From positions 1-64,000 of the forward strand of contig CAIWFH010000008.1 of NCBI GenBank assembly GCA_903911925.1: a stretch of 64,000 bases of DNA, read 5' to 3'. Under the pieces are notes generated by a model. The model saw only the letters and a list, made by a program, of their open reading frames with translations, made no database searches and had not been told where the DNA came from. Each line of letters begins with the position of its first letter. The first letter of the stretch is position 1. A program made the position numbers and the translations under genes. This document shows, in pieces, positions 27,495-37,784 of this stretch. The DNA is from an uncultured Acidobacteriaceae bacterium (GTDB taxonomy: Bacteria; Acidobacteriota; Terriglobia; Terriglobales; Acidobacteriaceae).

Positions 27495-29684
27495 ATGAGG
27501 AACAAGTTCGTTTTCATTCGGTCGGTTAAAGCAAATTCCATCATCCTGTGCACCGCCTGTCTCTGCCTTTCTGCTCAGCTCTTTGCAGGTCCACCTGCCC
27601 CACTTCACAAAGACGCCGCAAAACCAGCGATGAGCGCCACGGAACGCCCATGGATGAACAAGTCGCTCTCTCCGCTCCGCCGCGCGGAACTTCTGCTCAA
27701 GGCGATGACCCTGGACGAGAAACTCGCCATGGTGCATGGCGCCGCTCCCTGTGGCGATGTGTGGACCGACAAGTGCGCAAACCCGATGAAGGAGTATGTC
27801 GGATTTGTTGCCGCCAATCCGCGGCTCGGTATCCCCTTGATCGCAATGTCTGACGGAAGAGCGGCCGTTGAAAACGGCGCACGCGATGTCACCCTCTTCC
27901 CCGTGGCAGTTGCCGTCGCATCAAGCTGGGATATTGACCTGATGAATCGGTTCGGTCACGCCCTTGGCAAAGAACAGCAAATCAAGGGAACCACCGTGGT
28001 GCTCGGTCCGACCATGGACGTAGTGCGCGTGCCGGAGTGGGGTCGCATCTTTGAGACCTACGGCGAAGATCCCTACTTCAATGGCCAGATGGCCGCTGCC
28101 GAGATCAAGGGCATCCAGAGCGAAGGCCCGCTGGCCGACGCCAACATGTACCTGATGATGAACCAGGAGAAGAATCGCGAGGGCGGCCAGGACACCATTG
28201 TCGATGAGCGGACCATGCAGGAAATCTACCTGCCTCCGTTTGCCGCGGCCATTCAGGACGCCCACGTAGGCACCGTAATGTGCGCTTACGTCAAGACCAA
28301 CGGAGTCTACTCCTGCGAAAACGAATACCTGCTCAACGATGTTCTAAGAAAGCAGTTTCATTTCGACGGCTGGGTCATGAGCGACTGGGGCGCCACCCAC
28401 TCCACCGTGGCTGCGGTCAATCACGGCCAGGATCAGCAGACGCCCGACAGCGAGTTCTTCGGCGCAAAACTGAAGCAGGCCATCGCCAATGGCCAGGTGA
28501 GCATGGACGTGCTGAACAGCCACGTGCTCCACATCCTCACGCCCATCTTTCGCCAGGGAATGTTCGACCATCCGTGGACGGGGAAGTGGACTGCGAATGC
28601 GCGCAGCCCCGAGCACGATGCACTTGCGCGCACCATCGCGGAACAGGGAATCATTCTGCTCAAGAACGAGCACGAAGTGCTTCCGCTATCTGTTCCCGCG
28701 TCCATCGCGGTGATTGGCAAAGCCGGCAGCACATCGCCCAAGGTCGAAACCAACGACGGCGAAGGCATCCCATCCTACATCGTCAGCCCGCTCGACGGAA
28801 TCCGCAGAAGATCTGGCGTCAAGGTGACCTCAACGAACGGCAGCGATTTGAAAGCGGCGGCCGATGCCGCGCGCAATGCCGACGTTGCCCTCATCTTTGT
28901 CCAGACGAACGAGTCTGAAGGCGACGATCGCAACGACCTTCAATTGCCTGACAATCAGGACGCATTGATCGCCGCCGTGGCTGCGGCCAACAAGAAGACC
29001 ATCGTAGTTCTCAATACCGGCGGGGCAATCCTCATGCCCTGGCTCCCCCAGGTTGCTGCCGTAATGCAGGCGTGGTATCCGGGACAAGAAGAAGGCAATG
29101 CTCTCGCCGACATTCTCTTCGGCGACGTCAATCCCTCTGCGAAGCTGCCGTTGACCTTCCCGCGCACTGCGGCGGAAAATCCCCTCTCGCAAAAGGAACA
29201 GTGGCCGGGCGTAGGCGGTAAATCCACGTACAGTGAAAAGCTCAACGTCGGCTACCGGTGGTACGACACCACCAACACGCAGCCCTTGTTCCCCTTCGGT
29301 TTTGGCCTGTCGTATACCACGTTCAAGGTGAGCCGACTTTCTGTGAACTCCAGCGCGGCGCCTGCAAAGGTTGCAATCACGCTCAACGTCACCAACACCG
29401 GCAAGCGCGCAGGCGCTGAAGTAGTGCAAGTCTACGTCGCCCACCCAGCTGCCAACAACGAGCCGCCCCATCAACTGCGCGCCTTCGCCAAGGTCCAGCT
29501 CAAACCCGGCGAAACGAAGCCGGTAACCCTCATCCTGGATGCGCGCTCGTTCTCCATCTTCGATACAACCGTGCATCGCTGGACGGTTAAACCTGGAACC
29601 TACGAAATTCTGGCGGGAACATCATCGCGCGACCTGCCTCTGCACAGCACCGTTACCGTCGGGTACGCCGGCGCTGCCAAATAA
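27495..29684 (+). CDS. GH3 beta-glucosidase-like protein (copy 2), exported
   Basis: Paralogue of 25088-27301; FDGWVMSDWGATHST nucleophile region; start moved to ATG 27495. Confidence 0.93.
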   Translation: MRNKFVFIRSVKANSIILCTACLCLSAQLFAGPPAPLHKDAAKPAMSATERPWMNKSLSPLRRAELLLKAMTLDEKLAMVHGAAPCGDVWTDKCANPMKEYVGFVAANPRLGIPLIAMSDGRAAVENGARDVTLFPVAVAVASSWDIDLMNRFGHALGKEQQIKGTTVVLGPTMDVVRVPEWGRIFETYGEDPYFNGQMAAAEIKGIQSEGPLADANMYLMMNQEKNREGGQDTIVDERTMQEIYLPPFAAAIQDAHVGTVMCAYVKTNGVYSCENEYLLNDVLRKQFHFDGWVMSDWGATHSTVAAVNHGQDQQTPDSEFFGAKLKQAIANGQVSMDVLNSHVLHILTPIFRQGMFDHPWTGKWTANARSPEHDALARTIAEQGIILLKNEHEVLPLSVPASIAVIGKAGSTSPKVETNDGEGIPSYIVSPLDGIRRRSGVKVTSTNGSDLKAAADAARNADVALIFVQTNESEGDDRNDLQLPDNQDALIAAVAAANKKTIVVLNTGGAILMPWLPQVAAVMQAWYPGQEEGNALADILFGDVNPSAKLPLTFPRTAAENPLSQKEQWPGVGGKSTYSEKLNVGYRWYDTTNTQPLFPFGFGLSYTTFKVSRLSVNSSAAPAKVAITLNVTNTGKRAGAEVVQVYVAHPAANNEPPHQLRAFAKVQLKPGETKPVTLILDARSFSIFDTTVHRWTVKPGTYEILAGTSSRDLPLHSTVTVGYAGAAK

Positions 29685-29766
29685 ATCTTCATCACCTGAA
29701 ACCAGGGCGGCTCCATCATTCTGCAACCCGTCCGCAAGCACCCAGCGTCTTTGAGGAGCACTCGTA

Positions 29767-32034
29767 ATGAACATAAAAAGAACAACTCTGTGGTTGGCCC
29801 CCCTCGCCTTGGCGCTGTTTTGCGCCGGTGGGGCGCGCCTGAATGCCGCCAGCGACAACAGCCACCGCACCACCCTCTCACTCAACGGCCAATGGGATGT
29901 GGCTGACAGCGTCAGCCCCGACGCCATGCCGAAGAGTTACACCCACAAGGCGCCTGTCCCCGGACTCGCTCACTCCGCCGTGCCCGTTTTCCCTGACGTA
30001 GATCAGTTCCAGAGCCGCCAGTTGCTCGGCAACCTTGTTTCACAGCACCGTCTCGACCCGGCCATCTACAAAAAACTTGGCGACGCCCGCGGCCTCTCCC
30101 ACCAGGACCGCAACTACTTCTGGTATCGCCGCTCCTTTGACGCCCCTGCACAAAACGCCGTCGCGCTCCTGCGCATTAACAAGGCGCAGTTTGGCGCCGT
30201 CGCCTGGCTCAACGGCGTCCGCATCGGCGAGCACGATCCATGCTTCACCTCCGCTACTTTCGATGTAACGAAGGCTATCCACTTTGGCGCGGCCAACGAG
30301 CTGGTCATCCGCATTGGCGCACATCCCGGCGTTCTTCCGCCCAACGTCATGTGCGGAACCGACTTCGAAAAAAATCGCTGGACCCCCGGCATCTACGACG
30401 ATGTTTCCCTCATGACCATGAGCAATCCGGTCATCTCCGTAGTCCAGGCCGCGCCCCAGCTTTCAACGTCGAGTGTTCTGGTGCAGACCGAGCTTCACAA
30501 CTACGCAGATCACGCAATCACGACGAAGCTGTCCCAGCAGGCATTCGAGTGGAAATCCGGCGCATCAGCCTCCGGTGTAGTTGAAACCGAAGCATCCCTG
30601 GCGGCCGGCGAAACAAAGATCATCATCCAATCAGTACCGCTTCCAAGCGCGCATCTCTGGACGCCTGAAGATCCGTTCCTCTACCAGGTCACCACAACAA
30701 CGCATGGCGATTCCGTCAAGACCCGCTTCGGCCAGCGCGAGATTCGTTTTGACACCGTGACGCAGCGCGCAATGCTCAACGGCCGCCCCTACTTCCTGCG
30801 CGGATCGAATATCACCCTGCATCGCTTCTTTGAAGACCCCGAAAGCGGCACCCTTCCCTGGGACGACGCATGGGTCCATCGCCTCCTGGTCACCATTCCC
30901 AAGCAAATGCATTGGAACGCCTTCCGCTTCTGCATCGGACCGGTACCAGACCGCTGGCTCGAGATCGCCGACGAAACAGGCCTCCTTATCCAGAACGAAT
31001 ACTTCGTCTGGACCGGCGGCGAATGGGCATTTGAAGACTACAGCAAGCAGTACAACCACGATGAAATGCAGGTTGAATACACTGAGTGGCTGCGCGACAA
31101 CTGGAACCATCCCTCGGTGGCCGTCTGGGATGCCGACAATGAATCCTGGCTTCCCGGCTGGGCCGACATCATTAACAAGGTCCGCCCTCTCGATCTATCC
31201 AACCGCGCCTGGGAAAACAGCTACAACGGACCTGCCGCCGCCAACGATCCAGTCGAAGATCACCAGTATCTTTGGGGCGATACCGCGATGGGCGATGTCT
31301 GGTCAGAGCAGTCCGGCACCCCCCGGCCCCCCGACTTCAAGCTCGAGAATCTCGAAAACCTCTTCGGACCCACCGAGTCAAGCAACAAGACCGCCCACGC
31401 TCTCATCCTCAACGAGTACGGCTGGGTCTGGCTCAACCGCGATGGCACGCCCACGCTGCTCACTGACAAGCTCTATCCCAAGCTGTTGCCCGGCGACAAG
31501 AACACCACCGAAAATCGTTTCAAGCTCCAGGCCTACATCCTCGGCGGTGAAACCGAGTACTGGCGCGCGTACCGGCGCTACGCCGGCATCCTTCACTTCG
31601 TTTACCTCATGGCCAGCGATCCAAAAGGATTCACCGCCGACCACTTCCAGGACCTGAAAAACCTGAAGCTCAACCCCTACTTCGAGAAAGAGATGGAGCA
31701 GGCTTTCAAGCCTCTCGGCGTCTATCTCAACTTCTGGCATCCCACCCTCACCACCGGCCAGCAGCAGCGGTTCTCGATCGCCATGGTCAACGACGAAGAC
31801 CGCTTGCGCACGGGAACGTTACGCCTCTTCTTCACCGATGCTGACGGCAAGGAGTCTGCCGCCGGGGAGCTTCCCTTCTCCATCGCTCCGCTCGGCGCAG
31901 AGACCTACAACATAACGTTGAAAGTGCCCGCAACAGTTGGTTCCTACTCGTTGCAGGCAGTTGCAACGCCGGCAGACGACGCCAGCAACCCAACCATCTC
32001 GCACCGCGACGTGGAGATCAAGGCAACGAAATAG
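29767..32034 (+). CDS. GH2-family glycosidase (copy 1), exported
   Basis: Sugar-binding, Ig-like and TIM-barrel regions: LNGQWDVADS...YFLRGSNITLHRF...WDADNESWLP...ILNEYGWVWLNRDG. Confidence 0.87.
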   Translation: MNIKRTTLWLAPLALALFCAGGARLNAASDNSHRTTLSLNGQWDVADSVSPDAMPKSYTHKAPVPGLAHSAVPVFPDVDQFQSRQLLGNLVSQHRLDPAIYKKLGDARGLSHQDRNYFWYRRSFDAPAQNAVALLRINKAQFGAVAWLNGVRIGEHDPCFTSATFDVTKAIHFGAANELVIRIGAHPGVLPPNVMCGTDFEKNRWTPGIYDDVSLMTMSNPVISVVQAAPQLSTSSVLVQTELHNYADHAITTKLSQQAFEWKSGASASGVVETEASLAAGETKIIIQSVPLPSAHLWTPEDPFLYQVTTTTHGDSVKTRFGQREIRFDTVTQRAMLNGRPYFLRGSNITLHRFFEDPESGTLPWDDAWVHRLLVTIPKQMHWNAFRFCIGPVPDRWLEIADETGLLIQNEYFVWTGGEWAFEDYSKQYNHDEMQVEYTEWLRDNWNHPSVAVWDADNESWLPGWADIINKVRPLDLSNRAWENSYNGPAAANDPVEDHQYLWGDTAMGDVWSEQSGTPRPPDFKLENLENLFGPTESSNKTAHALILNEYGWVWLNRDGTPTLLTDKLYPKLLPGDKNTTENRFKLQAYILGGETEYWRAYRRYAGILHFVYLMASDPKGFTADHFQDLKNLKLNPYFEKEMEQAFKPLGVYLNFWHPTLTTGQQQRFSIAMVNDEDRLRTGTLRLFFTDADGKESAAGELPFSIAPLGAETYNITLKVPATVGSYSLQAVATPADDASNPTISHRDVEIKATK

Positions 32035-32115
32035 AATCGCCTGCGAAACACGAGGCGGTCTTCAAGACAAAGTGGGCCGCCTTCGCGCTACCAAAAGTTT
32101 CAAGAGGCATCATCG

Positions 32116-34380
32116 ATGAGAACGCAAAAGATTGCTTTGTGGTTGGCTTTTGGGTTGGTGCTCGCCTGCATCGGCTGTTCGCGCATGGGTGTAGCGGCTG
32201 AGATGAATCATCGCACCACGCTCTCGCTCAACGGTCAATGGGACGTGGACGACAGCGTAGCTCCAGACGTCCTGCCCAAGACCTACGGCCACAAAGCGCC
32301 GGTGCCTGGCCTTGCGCACTCTGCGATCCCAGCATTCGCCGACGTGGACGAATACGAGACCCGGCAACTCCTCTCCGACATGGTTCAGTTTGGCGGCCTC
32401 AGCAAAGCTGACTACGACAAGACAGCCGGTGTGCACGGCTGGTCGCACCAGCAACGCAACTACTTCTGGTTCCGCAAAACCTTCGCTGCTCCAGCGCAAA
32501 ACATAGTTGCGCTGCTCAAGGTGAACAAGGCGCAGTTCGGTACGGTTGTTTATCTCAACGGCGTGCGCATCGGCGAGCACGATCCCTGCTTTACCGCCGC
32601 ATGGTTCGACGTAACCAAAGCAATCAAGTGGAATGCGCAGAATGAACTCGTCATCCGCATCGGCGCGCATCCCGGCGTGCTGCCCGCCAACGTTATCGCG
32701 TCAACCGATTTCGAAAAATACCACTGGACTCCCGGCATCTACGACGACGTGAGCCTGATGGTGATGAACAACCCCGTCATCTCCACCGTGCAAGTCGCGC
32801 CGCAACTGGCCACGTCGAGCGTCCTGATCCAGACTGTGCTTCACAACTATAGCGATCACTCAGCGACAACAACACTCCAACAGCAGGTCTCGGAGCGGAA
32901 GTCGCGCACAGCGGCATCTGAATTGATTTCGAGGCAGGTTGAAGTTCCGGCCGGCGGCGAGAAGACTGTGATGCAGACGGTTCCCGTCCCAAAGGCGCAC
33001 CTGTGGAGCCCTGAGGATCCTTTCCTTTATCAGCTGACCACTAGAACAGCAGGGGATGAAATAACCACTAGCTTCGGCATGCGTGATTTCCATTTCGACA
33101 CTGTGACGCAACGCGCTTACCTGAACGGCCGTCCATATTTCATGCGTGGATCGAACATCACGCTGCACCGCTTCTTTGAAGACCCTGACGTGGGTACGCT
33201 TCCGTGGGACGAAGCCTGGCTGCATCGCCTGTTGGTCACAATCCCCAGGCAACTTCACTGGAACTCCTTCCGCTTTTGCATCGGCCCCGTCCCTGATCGC
33301 TGGCTCGAGATTGCCGACGAAAACGGCCTGCTGATTCAGAACGAGTACCCGGTATGGGTGGGCGCGCCGGGCTGGCTCGGCTACGACAAGACCCTGCAAT
33401 ACGACACGAACGAGATGATCGCCGAGTACACCGAGTGGATGCGCGACAACTGGAATCACCCCAGCGTCGTGATCTGGGATGCATCCAACGAATCCATTCT
33501 GCCTGAATTTACGCGCACCATCATTCCCGCGGTCCGTGGCCTCGATCTCTCAAACCGGACGTGGGAGAACAGTTACAATGCACCCGCCGGCGCCAACGAC
33601 CCGGTCGAGGATCATCAGTATCTGATGGCCGGCATCGCTGGCCAGGATGTAACTCCGAAGGTCGGGCAACATCTGTTCGAAATGACCGACCTCGAGGAGA
33701 TGGTTGGCCCTGCGGCTGGTCCTGAAAGCAAAACCAGCCACGCAATGATCCTGAATGAATACGGCTGGTTGTGGCTCAATCGCGATGGCTCGCCGACGCT
33801 GGTTACGCAGTATCTTTACCCCCATCTGCTCGGCGATAAAAACACGGCGGAGAACCGGCTGGCTCTGCAAGCCTACATCCTGGGCGGCGAGACCGAGTTC
33901 TGGCGCGCATACAGGCGCTATGCCGGCGTGCTGCATTTTGTTTACCTGACATCAAGCCATCCAAAGGCTTTCACATCCGACCATTGGAAGGATTTGAAGA
34001 ACCTTGAACTGCAACCCGACTTCGCCAGGGCGATGGAGAATGCGTTCAATCCCCTGGGCGTCTATTTGAATTTCTGGCATCCGACTTTGCTTGCGAATGA
34101 GCAGCACGACTTCACCATCGCCATGGTCAACGACGAACACCGGCCGCGCACAGGAAAATTGCGGCTCGAATTCACAGGCGAAGACGGCAAGGTTGCGGCA
34201 ATCGAGGAGATTCCGTTCTCCCTTGCCCCCCTCGGAGCCGAGTCTTATGTTGTCACCATCAAGGCGCCGGAATCGACGGGCAAGTACTCTCTTCAGGCAA
34301 TCGCCGTCCCTGCGGATGACAGTGGGCATCCGACTATTTCGCATCGCAACGTTGAGTTGCAATCCGCAACCGGGCATTAA
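32116..34380 (+). CDS. GH2-family glycosidase (copy 2), exported
   Basis: Paralogue of 29767-32034: YFMRGSNITLHRF...WDASNESILP...ILNEYGWLWLNRDG. Confidence 0.87.
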   Translation: MRTQKIALWLAFGLVLACIGCSRMGVAAEMNHRTTLSLNGQWDVDDSVAPDVLPKTYGHKAPVPGLAHSAIPAFADVDEYETRQLLSDMVQFGGLSKADYDKTAGVHGWSHQQRNYFWFRKTFAAPAQNIVALLKVNKAQFGTVVYLNGVRIGEHDPCFTAAWFDVTKAIKWNAQNELVIRIGAHPGVLPANVIASTDFEKYHWTPGIYDDVSLMVMNNPVISTVQVAPQLATSSVLIQTVLHNYSDHSATTTLQQQVSERKSRTAASELISRQVEVPAGGEKTVMQTVPVPKAHLWSPEDPFLYQLTTRTAGDEITTSFGMRDFHFDTVTQRAYLNGRPYFMRGSNITLHRFFEDPDVGTLPWDEAWLHRLLVTIPRQLHWNSFRFCIGPVPDRWLEIADENGLLIQNEYPVWVGAPGWLGYDKTLQYDTNEMIAEYTEWMRDNWNHPSVVIWDASNESILPEFTRTIIPAVRGLDLSNRTWENSYNAPAGANDPVEDHQYLMAGIAGQDVTPKVGQHLFEMTDLEEMVGPAAGPESKTSHAMILNEYGWLWLNRDGSPTLVTQYLYPHLLGDKNTAENRLALQAYILGGETEFWRAYRRYAGVLHFVYLTSSHPKAFTSDHWKDLKNLELQPDFARAMENAFNPLGVYLNFWHPTLLANEQHDFTIAMVNDEHRPRTGKLRLEFTGEDGKVAAIEEIPFSLAPLGAESYVVTIKAPESTGKYSLQAIAVPADDSGHPTISHRNVELQSATGH

Positions 34381-34454
34381 GATGCATAACAGAGGCAGTG
34401 AAACTGGCGCCGCGCTGGTTTACGAAGCGCCACGATATCTTGGAAGGGGAACAG

Positions 34455-35246
34455 ATGACTGAGCGCAGCGATAAGCAGGCAGGACGGGCCGCGATTATTT
34501 TGAAAGAACTGCGGCAGGCGGGCTCCGCTTCAGTTGAGGCGCTGCGCGACAAGTTGGATGTTTCGCTGGCCACCGTGCGACGCGACTTGCAGGACCTTGA
34601 AGAGTCAGGTCTGCTGCGCCGGACGCATGGCGGCGCTATTCCCATCGAGCCGCTGTTTTACGAAGCGTTCCGCCATGACCGCTCGTTCCAGGATCAGGTT
34701 GGAAGCTACGCCGACGAGAAGCGGCGTATTGCGCTGGCTGCGTCCGAACTCATCTCTCCCGGCGACACGATTGCGCTCACCGCGGGAACCACAACCACCG
34801 AAGTTGTGCGCAGCCTGCACGCGCTCGGCGGCATCACCGTAGTCACCAACACCGTAAACGTCGCCATGGAGCTGAGCAATCGAAAAGACGTGCATGTCTT
34901 CGTAACTGGCGGCCACCTGCGTGGAGACTGGTTCTCGCTGGTCGGCCCCTCTGCCGTCGCCGGCATGAGCGGAGTGTTTGTCGATCTGCTCTTCATTGGC
35001 GTCAACGGCATCGACGCCCAGCGCGGGCTTACCTGCTATAACGACGATGAAGTTGAGATCAATCGCTGCATGGTGCGGCAAGCCAAGCGCAAGATCGCTG
35101 TGGCCGATTGCAGCAAACTTGGCGTTGTGGCCAAATGGCTCATCTGTCCCGCCGACACCGTTGACATGCTGATTACCGACAGCGGCGCTACGGACAAGAT
35201 GATTGAGCCGTTCCTGGAGATCGGCGTCGAAGTTCGCCGCGTCTGA
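34455..35246 (+). CDS. DeoR-family transcriptional regulator
   Basis: VEALRDKLDVSLATVRRDLQDLEESGLLRRTHGGAI HTH and DeoR C-terminal sensor domain; start placed at ATG 34455. Confidence 0.93.
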   Translation: MTERSDKQAGRAAIILKELRQAGSASVEALRDKLDVSLATVRRDLQDLEESGLLRRTHGGAIPIEPLFYEAFRHDRSFQDQVGSYADEKRRIALAASELISPGDTIALTAGTTTTEVVRSLHALGGITVVTNTVNVAMELSNRKDVHVFVTGGHLRGDWFSLVGPSAVAGMSGVFVDLLFIGVNGIDAQRGLTCYNDDEVEINRCMVRQAKRKIAVADCSKLGVVAKWLICPADTVDMLITDSGATDKMIEPFLEIGVEVRRV

Positions 35247-35250
35247 TCCA

Positions 35251-36042
35251 CTAAGGCGCGAAAGTAGGCCACACCGCGGCGGCGCGCTTTGGGTCGGCGA
35301 CAAACATCACCGAATCCGGGTCCGCGACAAACTGCCCGTAGAGACTGCGTTTGGCATCCAGCCCTAGTTCCGGGTAAGCGCGCGGCGTGTGCTGCTCAAG
35401 CTTCGATTCCGCGTACCGCGGATTTGCGCGCCAGTCGATCGCCCCCGAGTCCGTCAGCAACGGAAACCACGCAAGCCCGCGGTGAGCGCGAACGCCGGTA
35501 TATTCAAATCCGTACTGCCTGTCGCACCATGCGCCAAACGACATGCGGCTCGCGGGGTCGGCATTAATTACGCAATGCGCCCAACCGGGCGGCACCACCA
35601 CCTGGTCTCCTGCTTTGGCCTCAACCGCGATGCAACGCCCTGGGTCGTCTTCCGCGCGCTGCTGCGCGTACACAATCGCCTTGCCGGTCCAGATTTCGAA
35701 TACCTCCGGTGGCGACCACCCGCTGTGCGGCGCTATCGCATGAATGTGGCCTTGCGAGCGGACAGGCTCATCGCCAAGCCTGCCTGCCGCATACACAACC
35801 GCGCCAAAAAGCAGCATGCGCTGTTCAAGCAATGAACGTTCACTCTCACGCCCGACGTCCATCGCGATTCCATACACGGGGTCAGGGCCCGCGCACTGCG
35901 GATCGCGCAAGCTGGGCCTGATCGCATTCAGGCTCCGCATCTCATGCTCAGGCCCAAAGACGCCGGCGCCATACTCAAAAGCTAGAGTCCTCTCTGAAAG
36001 ACTCAACGGCAGTCCGGGATCAAACTCCAGGGGAACGGACAT
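35251..36042 (-). CDS. Cupin-type glucose-6-phosphate isomerase-like protein
   Basis: GHIHAIAPHSGWSPPEVFEIWTGKAIVYAQ...VVVPPGWAHCVINADP; start overlaps upstream stop (TGATG). Confidence 0.7.
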   Translation of the reverse strand: MSVPLEFDPGLPLSLSERTLAFEYGAGVFGPEHEMRSLNAIRPSLRDPQCAGPDPVYGIAMDVGRESERSLLEQRMLLFGAVVYAAGRLGDEPVRSQGHIHAIAPHSGWSPPEVFEIWTGKAIVYAQQRAEDDPGRCIAVEAKAGDQVVVPPGWAHCVINADPASRMSFGAWCDRQYGFEYTGVRAHRGLAWFPLLTDSGAIDWRANPRYAESKLEQHTPRAYPELGLDAKRSLYGQFVADPDSVMFVADPKRAAAVWPTFAP

Positions 36043-37784
36043 CAGCTCTCCTTCCGCACATAAGCCAGAATTGTAGCCAACGGCTTGCTGGCTGGCGCAG
36101 CAGGACGGATCGTGTAAGCGCCCACGGCTGCGGGAACCACAAACGCCTCGGCATAGTGCACCGTGAAAGGCCGAAACGCATTTGTCGGACTTTCCACTAT
36201 CGCCGCATCTCCTTCAACCAGGCTGAGCACGTGCAGGTTGCCCTCGGTGTTGTGTTGTACGGGAACGGTAAACCAGTGCCGTCGCGTTTCTATGAACTCA
36301 AGTGAGTGCAGGCCAGTACTTTCTTCGCGCCAGCCTTCGCCCGAAGCGATAGGCCGATCCTCATTGATGAGATTTTCTTTAACCCACTCGGTTGTCCGGT
36401 CCCACTGGATATTCTTGAGACCGTGTTCGATATGGATCGGGCGCGGCCGTCCATCCATTCCCATCCGGCCCCAGTCCCAAAGCTTGAATGTGAAAATGTA
36501 AGGCGTCGCGCTGATCTCAAGCACCATGCCGTCTTTGCCCGAGCAATGAATGGTGCCTGCCGGAATCAGAAAATGATCATGCTTCTTTGCCGGCCACTCG
36601 TTCACATACTTTTCTGCCGGGAAATCCGCGCCGCCCGCCTGCGCCGCCCGCAGGTCGGCGGCGAGCGCTTCGCGGTCAATGCCTTCTCGCAGGCCAAGGT
36701 ACACCTCCGCGCCCGGTGCGGCATCCAGCATGTAGTAGCTCTCGTCCTGCGTATACTCCATGCCGAATTGCTCACGGATATAAGCGCGCAGCGGGTGCAC
36801 CTGCAGCGAGAGATTGCCTCCCCCGATGGTGTCGAGAAAATCGAAGCGAATCGGAAACTCCGCGCCGAAGCGTTTGTAGATATCTGCGCCCAGCAGCGCC
36901 TCCGGATACTCATGCACCAGCGTCAGCGACGGCAGTTCAAATTCGCGCGTGCCAAACCTGAGTATCAGGCTGTTCTCTTCAGGAACGCAGTTGAAGCACC
37001 AGGCGTAGTTGGGCGGTCCATCCGGCAGATTGAATTGCTTGCGCATCCACTGCCCGCCCCACGGGCCCGCGTCAAAGTAAGGTACCAACTCGAAGGGCTG
37101 CCGGCTCACAGCGGCCAGCGCGGACCGCATGGTCTCTCCGCTCACCATCACTGGCTGTTCCGGAATGTTGCCGTCGATCCAGAAGTCTACCTTCTTGAAG
37201 AGTTCGTGTTTCTTCGCGTCCGCCGCGCGCCAATCTAGAAAGAATGCGCGCTTGTAAAGTTGCGCCGCGCTCTCAGCCGCGTTATCGAGGCCCAGGCTCG
37301 GCGCTTCGCCGCGGCGCTGCCGCTGTTGAATCTCCCAGCGAGCAACGTCCACATAAATCAGCAGGTCCCAATCGGGCAACAAAATCGATGCGCCAACCCC
37401 GATCGCCACCACGCGGCCCTTCGCTTCTGCCGCAACACGCTGTGCATCGGCAATCTTCGCAGCATCGAAGTACTCTTCGAGCGTGGCCCAATTCAGGCGG
37501 CCAAATACTGGGTCATCGCCCAGCATGGCCGCAAACTTCGCTTCGATGGTTTCGGCTGGCAACATGGCATCCGCGCTCACCAGCACCAGTTCAGGTGAGA
37601 GGGCTGAGACAAGTTCACGCCGCAGCGGCTCAAGCTGCACGCCGTGAAAGCATTCGATTGCAATGCGGCGCGCGCCGGCGTGCGGCTTCAAGTCTTCTAG
37701 GATTTCGTGCCAGCCAAGGGCGCAGTCGCGCTCCGCAGCAGAGATGTTTACGCCGGGGCGCTTATCGTAATTTGATTTATTCAA
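36042..37784 (-). CDS. Mannose-6-phosphate isomerase (class I) with extra N-terminal ~200-aa kinase-like domain
   Basis: C-terminal GGGNLSLQVHP...KKHDHFLIPAGTIHCSGKDGMVLEIS typical of PMI; N-terminal region resembles a P-loop kinase fold without an obvious Walker A. Confidence 0.8.
   Translation of the reverse strand: MNKSNYDKRPGVNISAAERDCALGWHEILEDLKPHAGARRIAIECFHGVQLEPLRRELVSALSPELVLVSADAMLPAETIEAKFAAMLGDDPVFGRLNWATLEEYFDAAKIADAQRVAAEAKGRVVAIGVGASILLPDWDLLIYVDVARWEIQQRQRRGEAPSLGLDNAAESAAQLYKRAFFLDWRAADAKKHELFKKVDFWIDGNIPEQPVMVSGETMRSALAAVSRQPFELVPYFDAGPWGGQWMRKQFNLPDGPPNYAWCFNCVPEENSLILRFGTREFELPSLTLVHEYPEALLGADIYKRFGAEFPIRFDFLDTIGGGNLSLQVHPLRAYIREQFGMEYTQDESYYMLDAAPGAEVYLGLREGIDREALAADLRAAQAGGADFPAEKYVNEWPAKKHDHFLIPAGTIHCSGKDGMVLEISATPYIFTFKLWDWGRMGMDGRPRPIHIEHGLKNIQWDRTTEWVKENLINEDRPIASGEGWREESTGLHSLEFIETRRHWFTVPVQHNTEGNLHVLSLVEGDAAIVESPTNAFRPFTVHYAEAFVVPAAVGAYTIRPAAPASKPLATILAYVRKES

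Noticed and set aside
36306-37238. 310-aa plus-strand ORF
   Set aside because: Antisense to the PMI gene.
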